A stretch of DNA of 64,000 nucleotides from the NCBI GenBank assembly GCA_030447585.1, contig JAUJOO010000006.1, forward strand, positions 1 through 64,000, written 5' to 3'. Position numbers and translations under genes: made by a program. Numbering within the stretch: position 1 is the first letter of the stretch; the number at the start of each line of letters is the position of its first letter. This DNA comes from Nocardioidaceae bacterium. GTDB lineage: Bacteria > Actinomycetota > Actinomycetes > Propionibacteriales > Nocardioidaceae. Of the stretch, positions 10,116 through 18,168 are shown in pieces. The notes beneath the pieces are model-generated. The model was given only the letters and a program-made list of their open reading frames with translations, was not told where the DNA came from and searched no databases.

Positions 10116-11501
10116 GTGCGAGTCCGCGTTACCGCCGTTTCTGCACTGTTTCTTGGCGTGCTCATCGCGATCCTCGTAGGCGGTGCGGCTCAGGCTGGCG
10201 GCGTCCGCGCGGCCTCCGGCAACCCCGCCGACCTGACGGAGGCTGCGGCACCGAAGTGTCCACGTGAGAAGATCGCGTCGAAGGATGACGTCATCCAGAT
10301 CGTCGGCCAGCTCAGTGACACTCGCACGGATCCGTGCACGCCGGTCAGTGGTGTCAAGATCTCCGTGGAGGACGCCGAAAATGGAGAAGTCATCGGTGAG
10401 GCCACGACGGGTGAGGACGGCACCTTCGTCGTTCCTCTCCCGGGCGCGGCTATCGACAACCTCGGGAGAACCGTCACCGTCAAGATCGACGAGGGCTCGC
10501 TCCCAAAGGGCTCCGTCCTGACAGACCCGTCGGACGTCGAGAACACGAAGAGGATCGTCATCGAGGGCAACATCAGCTTCACCTTCCCGATCGGGCCGGA
10601 CCCCAGCCCGCCGACCCCGGTGTGGCAGCGCGTGATCCAGCTTCTTGTCACTGGCCTGATCTTCAGCTCCATGCTGGCTCTCGGCGCGCTCGGTTTGTCG
10701 ATGATCTTCGGCACCACCGGACTGACGAACTTTGCGCACGGCGAGCTTGTCACCTTCGGGGCCCTGGTCGCTTTCGCCTTCGACGCCGGCGTCGGCCTCC
10801 CGGTGCTCGTGGCAGGCGTTCTCGCGGTGGTCGTCTCAGGTGCGTTCGGCTACGCGCAGGACGCTGCGCTCTGGCGACCGCTGCGCCGCCGGGGAACGGG
10901 CCTGATCGCGATGATGATCGTGACGATTGGCCTGTCGATCTTCCTTCGCAGCCTCTACCAGTACTTCGCCGGGAGTGACAACCACAACTACTCGCAGTAC
11001 GCGACAGTCGAGCCGTTCTCCGTCGGACCCGTCGACGTGACACCGAAGGAGCTGCTCGTCACGCTGCTGGCGGTGGTGGTGCTGGTTGCCGTAACGCAAG
11101 CACTTCAGCGGACCCGGATGGGCAAGGCGACGCGAGCAGTCGCGGACAACCCGGCACTCGCTTCGGCCTCCGGCATCAACGTCGAGCGGGTGATCTCCGT
11201 GGTCTGGATCGGTGGCACTGCCCTCGCCGGACTGTCGGGTTTCCTGCTCGGAATGACGCAGGGCTTCGACTTCCAGCTGGGTTTCAAGATCCTGCTGCTG
11301 ATCTTCGCCGCGGTGATCCTCGGCGGTCTAGGTACGATCTGGGGAGCCATCGTCGGAAGTGTCGTGGTGGGTGTGTTCATCGAGCTTTCGACGCTGGTCA
11401 TCCCGTCAGAGCTCAAGTTCGCCGGTGCTCTGGCGGTGCTCATCGTCGTGATGTTGTTTCGACCACAAGGCATGCTGGGCCGCGCCGAGCGCGTCGGCTG
11501 A
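10116..11501 (+). CDS. livH: Branched-chain amino acid ABC transporter permease (LivH) with N-terminal signal-peptide-like and extracytoplasmic beta-sandwich-like domain
   Basis: C-terminal permease FSSMLALGALGLSMIFGTTGLTNFAHGELVTFGALVAF; N-term DTRTDPCTPVSGVKISVEDAENGEVIGEATTGEDGTFVVPLPG. Confidence 0.9.
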   Translation: MRVRVTAVSALFLGVLIAILVGGAAQAGGVRAASGNPADLTEAAAPKCPREKIASKDDVIQIVGQLSDTRTDPCTPVSGVKISVEDAENGEVIGEATTGEDGTFVVPLPGAAIDNLGRTVTVKIDEGSLPKGSVLTDPSDVENTKRIVIEGNISFTFPIGPDPSPPTPVWQRVIQLLVTGLIFSSMLALGALGLSMIFGTTGLTNFAHGELVTFGALVAFAFDAGVGLPVLVAGVLAVVVSGAFGYAQDAALWRPLRRRGTGLIAMMIVTIGLSIFLRSLYQYFAGSDNHNYSQYATVEPFSVGPVDVTPKELLVTLLAVVVLVAVTQALQRTRMGKATRAVADNPALASASGINVERVISVVWIGGTALAGLSGFLLGMTQGFDFQLGFKILLLIFAAVILGGLGTIWGAIVGSVVVGVFIELSTLVIPSELKFAGALAVLIVVMLFRPQGMLGRAERVG

Positions 11502-11516
11502 GGTGAGGAGGGTGAC

Positions 11517-12509
11517 GTGGACATCGCGAACCAGCTGACCCTGGCCCTCGAGCAGGCGTTCGGGCCGTCGGCGATCATCATCTGCCTGGCCGCCATCGGT
11601 CTCAACGTCCACTTCGGTTACACCGGCCTGCTGAACTTCGGCCAGGCGGGCTTCATGGCTGTCGCCGGCTACGGCGTCGCTTCCATCGTTTCCACCTGGG
11701 GGTTCAGTTTCTGGTTAGGGCTCCTCGTGGGTCTTGCTCTGACCGTGGTACTGGCGCTGCTGCTGGGAATCCCGACGTTGCGGCTGCGTGCCGACTACCT
11801 CGCGATCGTCACCATTGCCGCGGCGGAGATCATCCGCTTCGTCGTCGGGGCCTCCAGCCTGCGCGGCTACTTCGGCGGGCAGGACGGGCTACAGCAGTAC
11901 ACCGGGAGCTTTTTCGCCCTCAACCCCTACAGTTCACAGATGGGGGGGCTGGGACTGTCGTGGAGCAAAGCCGACTTCTGGATCATGACGGTCGGCTGGG
12001 GTCTCGTGGTGCTCTTCAGCCTGATGATCTTCCTGCTGATGAGGAGCCCTTGGGGCCGTGTGCTCAAAGGCATCCGCGAGGACGAGGATGCCGTCCGCAG
12101 CCTCGGGAAGAACGTCTACGCCTACAAGATGCAGTCGCTGGTCATCGGTGGCGTCATCGGTGGTTTCGCGGGATTCGTCTCGGGCCTCTACCAGTCGGTC
12201 CAACCGACCAACTTCGCCACTGACATCACCTTTTTCGCCTACACCGTTCTGCTGCTGGGAGGTGCCGCTCGTGTCCTGGGGCCGCTCGCGGGTGCAGTGA
12301 TCTTCTGGTTCCTCATCAGCTTCCTCGACAACTTCTTCTCCGCCGCCACCAGCGGAGACAACCCGCTGATCCCAACCGCGCTCATGAGCCACCAGCAGGC
12401 AAGCCTGATGCGGTTCGTCTTCCTGGGGGTGGCTTTGATGCTGTTGATGATCTACCGACCTCAGGGCATTTTCGGAGACAGAAGGGAGCTGGCCATCGAT
12501 GGCCGCTGA
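11517..12509 (+). CDS. livM: Branched-chain amino acid ABC transporter permease
   Basis: GLNVHFGYTGLLNFGQAGFMAVAGYG; position after livH. Confidence 0.93.
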   Translation: MDIANQLTLALEQAFGPSAIIICLAAIGLNVHFGYTGLLNFGQAGFMAVAGYGVASIVSTWGFSFWLGLLVGLALTVVLALLLGIPTLRLRADYLAIVTIAAAEIIRFVVGASSLRGYFGGQDGLQQYTGSFFALNPYSSQMGGLGLSWSKADFWIMTVGWGLVVLFSLMIFLLMRSPWGRVLKGIREDEDAVRSLGKNVYAYKMQSLVIGGVIGGFAGFVSGLYQSVQPTNFATDITFFAYTVLLLGGAARVLGPLAGAVIFWFLISFLDNFFSAATSGDNPLIPTALMSHQQASLMRFVFLGVALMLLMIYRPQGIFGDRRELAIDGR

Positions 12510-13443
12510 CACCCCGACAGCGGCCGAGGACATGTCGACCGTGGCGCGCCAAGGACTGGTCGACGTCGAGCATCAGCCGGGAGCCAAGAAGCCCGACCCG
12601 ATAGTCGTCGCCGACAAGGTCGTCCGAAAGTTCGGCGGTCTTACCGCCGTCGACGTCGAGCATCTGGAGATCCAACGCGGGGTCATCACTGCCTTGATCG
12701 GCCCCAACGGTGCCGGAAAGACCACGTTCTTCAACGTGCTGACGGGTTTCGACCGGCCCGACGACGGGAAATGGTCGTTCGGAGGCAAGGACATCCAGGG
12801 CTTGTCGGCGTACCAGGTGGCACGACTTGGGATGGTCCGCACGTTCCAGCTCACGAAGGTGCTGTCTCGGCTGAGCGTCATCGAGAACATGCTCCTTGGC
12901 GCGACCGGCCAATCAGGGGAGAGCATCTGGCAAGCGATGTTGCGGCCGCTCTGGGGACAGCAGGAGCGCGACAACACCGAGCGTGCCGACGCTCTCCTCA
13001 AGCGGTTCCAGCTCGATGCCAAACGCGAGGACTTCGCCGGCTCGCTGTCAGGAGGCCAGCGCAAGCTGCTCGAGGTGGCGCGATCCCTCATGGTGGAGCC
13101 CGAGCTGGTGATGCTCGACGAACCGATGGCCGGGGTCAACCCGGCGTTGAAGCAGTCGCTGCTGGGACATGTGAAGTCTTTGCGGGAGGACGGGATGACG
13201 GTCTTCTTCGTCGAGCATGACATGGACGTGGTGCGCGACATCTCCGACTGGGTGATCGTGATGGCTCAGGGACGGATCATCTCCGAGGGTCCGCCTGAAG
13301 CTGTGATGTCCGACCAGCGGGTGATCGACGCCTACCTCGGCGCCCACCACGACGCAGCGCTCAGCGTCGAGGACGAAGACGCAATTCTGGCCGCCGCACG
13401 GGAAGAGATCGAGGCCGCAGAGGAGCAGGAAAGTCATGGCTGA
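12499..13443 (+). CDS. livG: Branched-chain amino acid ABC transporter ATP-binding protein
   Basis: LIGPNGAGKTTFFNVLTGF Walker A, LSGGQRKLLEVARSLM signature. Confidence 0.95.
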   Translation: MAADTPTAAEDMSTVARQGLVDVEHQPGAKKPDPIVVADKVVRKFGGLTAVDVEHLEIQRGVITALIGPNGAGKTTFFNVLTGFDRPDDGKWSFGGKDIQGLSAYQVARLGMVRTFQLTKVLSRLSVIENMLLGATGQSGESIWQAMLRPLWGQQERDNTERADALLKRFQLDAKREDFAGSLSGGQRKLLEVARSLMVEPELVMLDEPMAGVNPALKQSLLGHVKSLREDGMTVFFVEHDMDVVRDISDWVIVMAQGRIISEGPPEAVMSDQRVIDAYLGAHHDAALSVEDEDAILAAAREEIEAAEEQESHG

Positions 13444-14206
13444 GGACGATGCGACCCACCGCGACACGCACGTGTCGGTGTCCGACGGGGCGGTGCTTCG
13501 TGCCGACGAGCTCGTCGCCGGCTACCTCCCCGGCGTCAACATCCTCAACGGTGCCGAGGTGTACTGCCAGGAAGGGGAGCTTGTCGGGATCATCGGGCCG
13601 AACGGCGCGGGCAAGTCGACGCTGCTGAAGGCGCTCTTCGGTCTGGTCAAGGTCAGCTCCGGGACGGTGAGGCTGAAGGGCGAGGACGTGACGAACCAGC
13701 GGGCCGATGTGCTCGTGTCGGCTGGCATCGGCTTCGTACCTCAGTCAAACAACGTGTTTCCCTCACTCACCATCGAAGAAAACCTCCAGATGGGCAGCTA
13801 TCAGAAACCGAAGGTCTTCAAGAAGCGGTTCGAGTTCGTCGCGTCCTTGTTCCCTACCCTTGCCGAGCGCCGGCAGCAGCGAGCCGGCTCCCTGTCGGGC
13901 GGCGAGCGGCAGATGGTTGCCATGGGGCGGGCGCTCATGATGGAGCCGTCGGTACTGCTGCTCGACGAGCCTTCAGCGGGCCTCTCGCCCGTCATGCAGG
14001 ACGAGGTCTTCGTGCAGACCCGTCGCATCAACCGCGCGGGAGTCTCGGTGATCATGGTGGAGCAGAACGCGCGACGCTGCCTGCAGATCTGCGACCGTGG
14101 CTACGTGCTCGACCAGGGCCGCAACGCCTACACCGCACGCGGCAAGGACCTGATGAACGACCCCAAGGTGATCGAGCTGTACCTCGGAACCCTCGCGAAG
14201 GCCTGA
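13436..14206 (+). CDS. livF: Branched-chain amino acid ABC transporter ATP-binding protein
   Basis: IIGPNGAGKSTLLKALFGL, LSGGERQMVAMGRALM, LLLDEPSAGLSP. Confidence 0.95.
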   Translation: MAEDDATHRDTHVSVSDGAVLRADELVAGYLPGVNILNGAEVYCQEGELVGIIGPNGAGKSTLLKALFGLVKVSSGTVRLKGEDVTNQRADVLVSAGIGFVPQSNNVFPSLTIEENLQMGSYQKPKVFKKRFEFVASLFPTLAERRQQRAGSLSGGERQMVAMGRALMMEPSVLLLDEPSAGLSPVMQDEVFVQTRRINRAGVSVIMVEQNARRCLQICDRGYVLDQGRNAYTARGKDLMNDPKVIELYLGTLAKA

Positions 14207-14220
14207 CATACAGACCACCC

Positions 14221-14254
14221 GGAAGGGCCCGACCGTCTCTGGTCGAGCCCTTCC
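14221..14254. terminator. Inverted-repeat (probably bidirectional) terminator between livF and convergent livK
   Basis: GGAAGGGCCCGACC-gtctct-GGTCGAGCCCTTCC, 14-bp arms with one mismatch, between two convergent genes. Confidence 0.75.
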
Positions 14255-14274
14255 TGAGGCCTTAGGTTGGACGA

Positions 14275-15579
14275 TCAGATCACGCCGGTGACGTAATCCA
14301 GGTTGGAGAACTTGTTGTCGGGACCGTACTGGAAGATACCAATGGTGGCCTTCGAGGGGCTGCCGGTCTCGTTGAGGTCGACCGGGCCAGAGACACCGTC
14401 GTAGTCGATGTCCTCACCCTGTCCCAACAGGTCAACGCACTCCGAGTACTCGGTGCACTTCGTACCGCCCTCGGAGATCTCGATGAGCTTGGACGCGATC
14501 GGCTTGCCAGCGTCGTCCTGGGCAGCCGTAGCCGCGAGCGCCGACATGATGGTCGCGTCGTAGGACTCAGGACCGTAGGTGAACTCCTCGAGGTCCGGAT
14601 CCACCTTCAGCAGACGTTGCTTGAAGTCGTTGGTCAGCTCCGCTCCCGGGTAGGTCGCCTTGACTGTGTCGAGGGTGCCCCGGTCGAAGTCCCCCGAGTA
14701 GTCGGCGGTGTTGCCGTCCACGAAATAGACCTGGACATCTTGCGGACCGATGCCCTTGGCGATCATCTGCGGGATGATCTTGGTCGTCTCGCTGAAGGCG
14801 ATGAGGACCACCGCGTCGGGGTTGGTGGCAGCGACCTTGTTGACTTCGGCGGTGAAGTTGGAGGCATCGGCCGAGTAGAGCGTCTTCGTGGCGACCGTGG
14901 AGCCACCCTCCTCGATGCCCTTCGCCGTCTGGTCCGCGAGCGCCTCCCCATAGGAGTCCTGGCGGGCCAGGATTGCGACGTTCTTGTGCCCGTCCTCCAC
15001 CACCGTGTTCGCCAGGACGGCACCTTGCAGCACATCCGAGGGCGCGGTGCGGAAGTAGAGACCCTTGTCCTTGTACGTGTCGAAGGCCGTCGACGTGTTC
15101 GCGGGCGAGAAGTGCACGACGCCCGCGTTGATGATCTTGTCGATGACGCTGAGCGACACGCTGGACGATGCTGCTCCGATGATGACGTCGACGTCCTGGT
15201 TGAGCAGCTTGTCCACCGAGGCGGGCGCGATGTTCGGTGTGCCGTCACCCGAGTCAGCCTCGACGTGTTTCACGTCCTCGCCGTTGACCCCGCCGGCGGC
15301 GTTGATGTCTTGGACCGCCATGTCAACGCCTGCGATCTCAGGTGGGCCGAGGAAGGCAAGGTCGCCGGTTGTCGGAAGCAGCGAGCCCACCACGAGCGTC
15401 CCGTCGCCGGTGGGCTCCGGCGCGGCGGACGTCGTTGTGGTCTCCGACCCCGTGGTCGTGTCGGTGGGTGTGTCGGCCGGTTCTGGGGTGGGTTCTTCTT
15501 CTTGGGCGCACGAGCTGAGGACCAGCGCAGCAGTAGCTGCGAGGACCGCGAAGCGCGTGGCAAGCGTTGGGCGAGTCAA
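14275..15579 (-). CDS. livK: Branched-chain amino acid ABC transporter substrate-binding lipoprotein
   Basis: Lipobox-like ALVLSSCAQEEE; LVVGSLLPTTGDLAFLGPPEIAGVDMAVQDINAAGG. Confidence 0.93.
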   Translation of the reverse strand: MTRPTLATRFAVLAATAALVLSSCAQEEEPTPEPADTPTDTTTGSETTTTSAAPEPTGDGTLVVGSLLPTTGDLAFLGPPEIAGVDMAVQDINAAGGVNGEDVKHVEADSGDGTPNIAPASVDKLLNQDVDVIIGAASSSVSLSVIDKIINAGVVHFSPANTSTAFDTYKDKGLYFRTAPSDVLQGAVLANTVVEDGHKNVAILARQDSYGEALADQTAKGIEEGGSTVATKTLYSADASNFTAEVNKVAATNPDAVVLIAFSETTKIIPQMIAKGIGPQDVQVYFVDGNTADYSGDFDRGTLDTVKATYPGAELTNDFKQRLLKVDPDLEEFTYGPESYDATIMSALAATAAQDDAGKPIASKLIEISEGGTKCTEYSECVDLLGQGEDIDYDGVSGPVDLNETGSPSKATIGIFQYGPDNKFSNLDYVTGVI

Positions 15580-15639
15580 TGTGCCCCTCCGTCTTGGGTT
15601 ATGGCCAGCCGAAGGTCGGCGGCGATACGTATGTGCAAC

Positions 15640-15945
15640 TTAGCGCGGAATGTTAGCGGACGTCAGCCCCTTGGCCGAGTCGAGCCTTGCTGTTGTCATT
15701 TCGTGACGTCGAGCCCCTGGCTCACCACGCCTTCGACAGGCCGTGGCGCCGGCGTCTCGGGCACGCTCCACCAGTTCGCGTTGGCTGAACGCGGCGAGTA
15801 TGACGACGGCGGCGAGGCGCTGCTTCGCGATCTGGGCCGCGGCAGAGATCCCGTCGAGCTTGGGCATCCTGACATCGAGCACGGCCAGATCTGGGCGCAG
15901 GTGGTGGACGAGCTCTGCGTCCGTGGTCACACGTGAAGTCTAACG
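15640..15945 (-). pseudogene. Remnant of ANTAR-type response regulator (receiver-domain fragment only)
   Basis: TTDAELVHHLRPDLAVLDVRMPKLDGISAAAQIA...AAFSQRELVERARDAGATA matches receiver domain; no N-terminal acidic pair, no C-terminal ANTAR helix bundle; out-of-frame LSKAW* follows. Confidence 0.8.
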
Positions 15946-15970
15946 ACGCTGTATAGGATGTTGCCCAGTG

Positions 15971-16057
15971 GCCGGGATGGTGGAATCGGCAGACACGATG
16001 GCCTCAAAAGTCATTGTCCGACAGGACGTGCGGGTTCAAGTCCCGCTCCCGGCACCA
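15971..16057 (+). tRNA. tRNA-Leu (anticodon CAA), CCA encoded
   Basis: GCCGGGA/TCCCGGC acceptor pair, anticodon loop CTCAAAA closed by ATGGC/GTCAT, long variable arm, CGGGTTCAAGTCCCG T-arm, terminal ACCA. Confidence 0.96.
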
Positions 16058-16091
16058 TTCTGGCCACCTGTAGCGCCGAGTCGGGCGGTCG

Positions 16092-16337
16092 TCAGTGTTC
16101 GCTCTTGCGTGGCTCCGTCAGCGGCTGGTCGTCCGGTTGGTAGCGGGCCTCGGGATCCTCGTGGTCCTTACGCTCGAACAGATCCCGGTCGGCTTCCTCA
16201 AGGCTCTCCTGCCGGTCGTCGTACCCACCGTCGGCATGCTCAGTGTGCGCCTGAGCGACGATGTTGCCGTGCTCGTCGCTGTCAGGATCCGGGGAGCTGA
16301 CGGCGTGCTCGAGCGGCTCGTTACCTGTACTCGTCAT
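16092..16337 (-). CDS. Small acidic hypothetical protein
   Basis: 81-aa MTSTGNEPLEHAVSSPDPDSDEHGNIVAQAHTEHADGGYDDRQESLEEADRD..., ATG start, acidic composition. Confidence 0.5.
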   Translation of the reverse strand: MTSTGNEPLEHAVSSPDPDSDEHGNIVAQAHTEHADGGYDDRQESLEEADRDLFERKDHEDPEARYQPDDQPLTEPRKSEH

Positions 16338-16377
16338 GCCGAGCGAGTACCCACGGCGCGACCAGGGAAACGCCCAC

Positions 16378-16542
16378 TCACTCGAAGGGCATGGTCGGGT
16401 TGCCCTCGGGCGGAGCGGTCGACGTCGCCTCCGAGTCCTGGTCGTCGTGCTCCGGGTCGACGCCGGTGCCGTCGTCGACACCCTCGTCGGCTTCGTCGTC
16501 AGTAGCGGTTGGGTCAGCGGGTTCGTCGTTCGACGTCGTCAT
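16378..16542 (-). CDS. Small acidic hypothetical protein
   Basis: 54-aa MTTSNDEPADPTATDDEADEGVDDGTGVDPEHDDQDSEATSTAPPEGNPTMPFE. Confidence 0.4.
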   Translation of the reverse strand: MTTSNDEPADPTATDDEADEGVDDGTGVDPEHDDQDSEATSTAPPEGNPTMPFE

Positions 16543-16698
16543 GGGCAGACCGTACACCCGGGCCGCCTGGCTGTACCGCCTGGCTGTAACAGCGAGCGGG
16601 TTGGCGGGTGACACCACCAGAGACCACGTCAGGGTGCCTCGTGCCCCTTCCACGGCGCAGACACCGGCTCGCCGCAAGGACAGCCCATGACCGGCCAC

Positions 16699-18111
16699 TC
16701 ATCCCGAGCAGCGGGCAAGGCTCTTGGGCGGCAGGTAGAGACCGAGCCGCTGCTTGAGGCGTAGCACACGCTCGACCGAGGCGTCGAGCCTGCTCGCCGC
16801 GATCCGGCCGTCCCGAACCGCTGAGACCAGACCGCGCACGACCTCGCGTGGTTGCGGTGGCATGAGCAGCAGGTCGACGCCGGACTGGACGGCACGGACC
16901 GCGATGGCTCGCGAGCTGCCCCAGGAGGTGATTCCGCCCATGTTGAGCGCGTCCGTGATCACCACGCCGTCATACCCGAGATCTTTCCTGATCAACTCTC
17001 GCGTCAGCCGCGGCGAGATCGTGGCCGGTCTCCCGCTCGGGTCGAGCGCGGGAAGGGCCAGGTGTCCGACCATGATGATGTCGACCTGCGTCGCGACGGC
17101 GCCTGCAAAGGGTGGCCGGTCGGTGCGTCGCCACACGGCCCCCGACTTGGTGATCTTTGCAGTCCGCAGGTGGCTGTCGGTGCTTGTCGAGCCGTGTCCC
17201 GGCCAGTGCTTCGACGCGGCCGCGACACCCCGTCGTGGTAGCCGCAGATCTGTGCACGCACCATCCGTGAGACGACGGCAGGGTCGGATGAGAACGCCCG
17301 CGACCCGACCACTCCCGCGGAGCCGACCGTGTTGACGTCGGTGACCGGCGCAAGGTTGACGTTGATCCCGACCTCGACGAGGTCGTGGGCTGTGCTGCGG
17401 GCGGTACGCCGAGCCCACGGCGCGTCACCACCGAAGTCAGTCCCTGCCGGGACGTCGCTCGTGCCCGGCAGCCTTGTGACAGGCCCACCTTCTTGGTCGG
17501 CCATGATCAGGAGGGGCTCACCTGCGGCCCTGGAGGCGCGCTGTGCCGCCGCCGACATGGTACGGATCTGACGTCGGGTGCGGACGTTCTCGGAGAAGTA
17601 GATGAGGCCGCCCGGGTGAAACGAGTCGATCAAGCGGGTCGGTGCCGCCGTGCCGGCGAAAGGCAGCACCAGCAGCGGCGAACGCGGTCGCGCAGAGTCA
17701 TGGCCCGAACCCGTACCCGCACTTGATCCGGGACCGGCTCCCGCTGGGTCGGGTCGGGTACTGACTTCTGCGTGCTTCGTGTGGTGGTGGCCGGGTGTAG
17801 TGGGGGTTGACCCTGGCCGGATGTAGTGGCCGGCGCAGTCGGCGGCGTGTGGTGGCCGGCGCAGTCGGCGTGCTGCGTGTGGTGGCCGGCGCAGTCGGCG
17901 TGCTGCGTGTGGTGGTGGCCGGGGGGGTTGGCCCGCCGGGTGTGGTGGCCGGCGCGGTCGATGACGCGGTCGGCGGCACACCTCGAACGTCTGGCGACGA
18001 CGACGGACGGGGCGGCGTGGACGTCTCCTCCGGCCCTGACAGCGCACACCCGGCACCAAGCGCCAGCGCGAGCGCGGCGGTCGACACGACCCGCACCGGG
18101 TTTGGCAGCAT
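16699..18111 (-). pseudogene. GH3 beta-N-acetylhexosaminidase-like (NagZ-like) lipoprotein gene split over three frames
   Basis: Lipobox LALALGAGCALSG (ORF 17698..18111); MTLRDRV | LLVLPFAGTAAPTRLIDSFHPGGLIYF...LLIMADQEGGPVTRLPG (ORF 17004..18059) | KHWPGHGSTSTDSH...IIMVGHLALPALD...DLGYDGVVITDALNMGGI (ORF 16699..17418). Confidence 0.85.
17820..17960. repeat. Tandem repeat, about 30-bp unit GTGTGGTGGCCGGCGCAGTCGGCGTGCTGC, in the Pro/Ala/Thr linker of the GH3 lipoprotein
   Basis: Two perfect consecutive copies flanked by shorter/degenerate copies. Confidence 0.85.
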
Positions 18112-18168
18112 CAGGAGAGTCTAGGCGCGCCACAGCCAGCGGGCGGCACGCTTCGACGCGTTGCCTGC

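Noticed and set aside
14617-15936. 439-aa plus-strand ORF
   Set aside because: Antisense to livK; shadow ORF.
17820-17960. Repeat array considered as CRISPR
   Set aside because: Direct tandem coding repeats without spacers.
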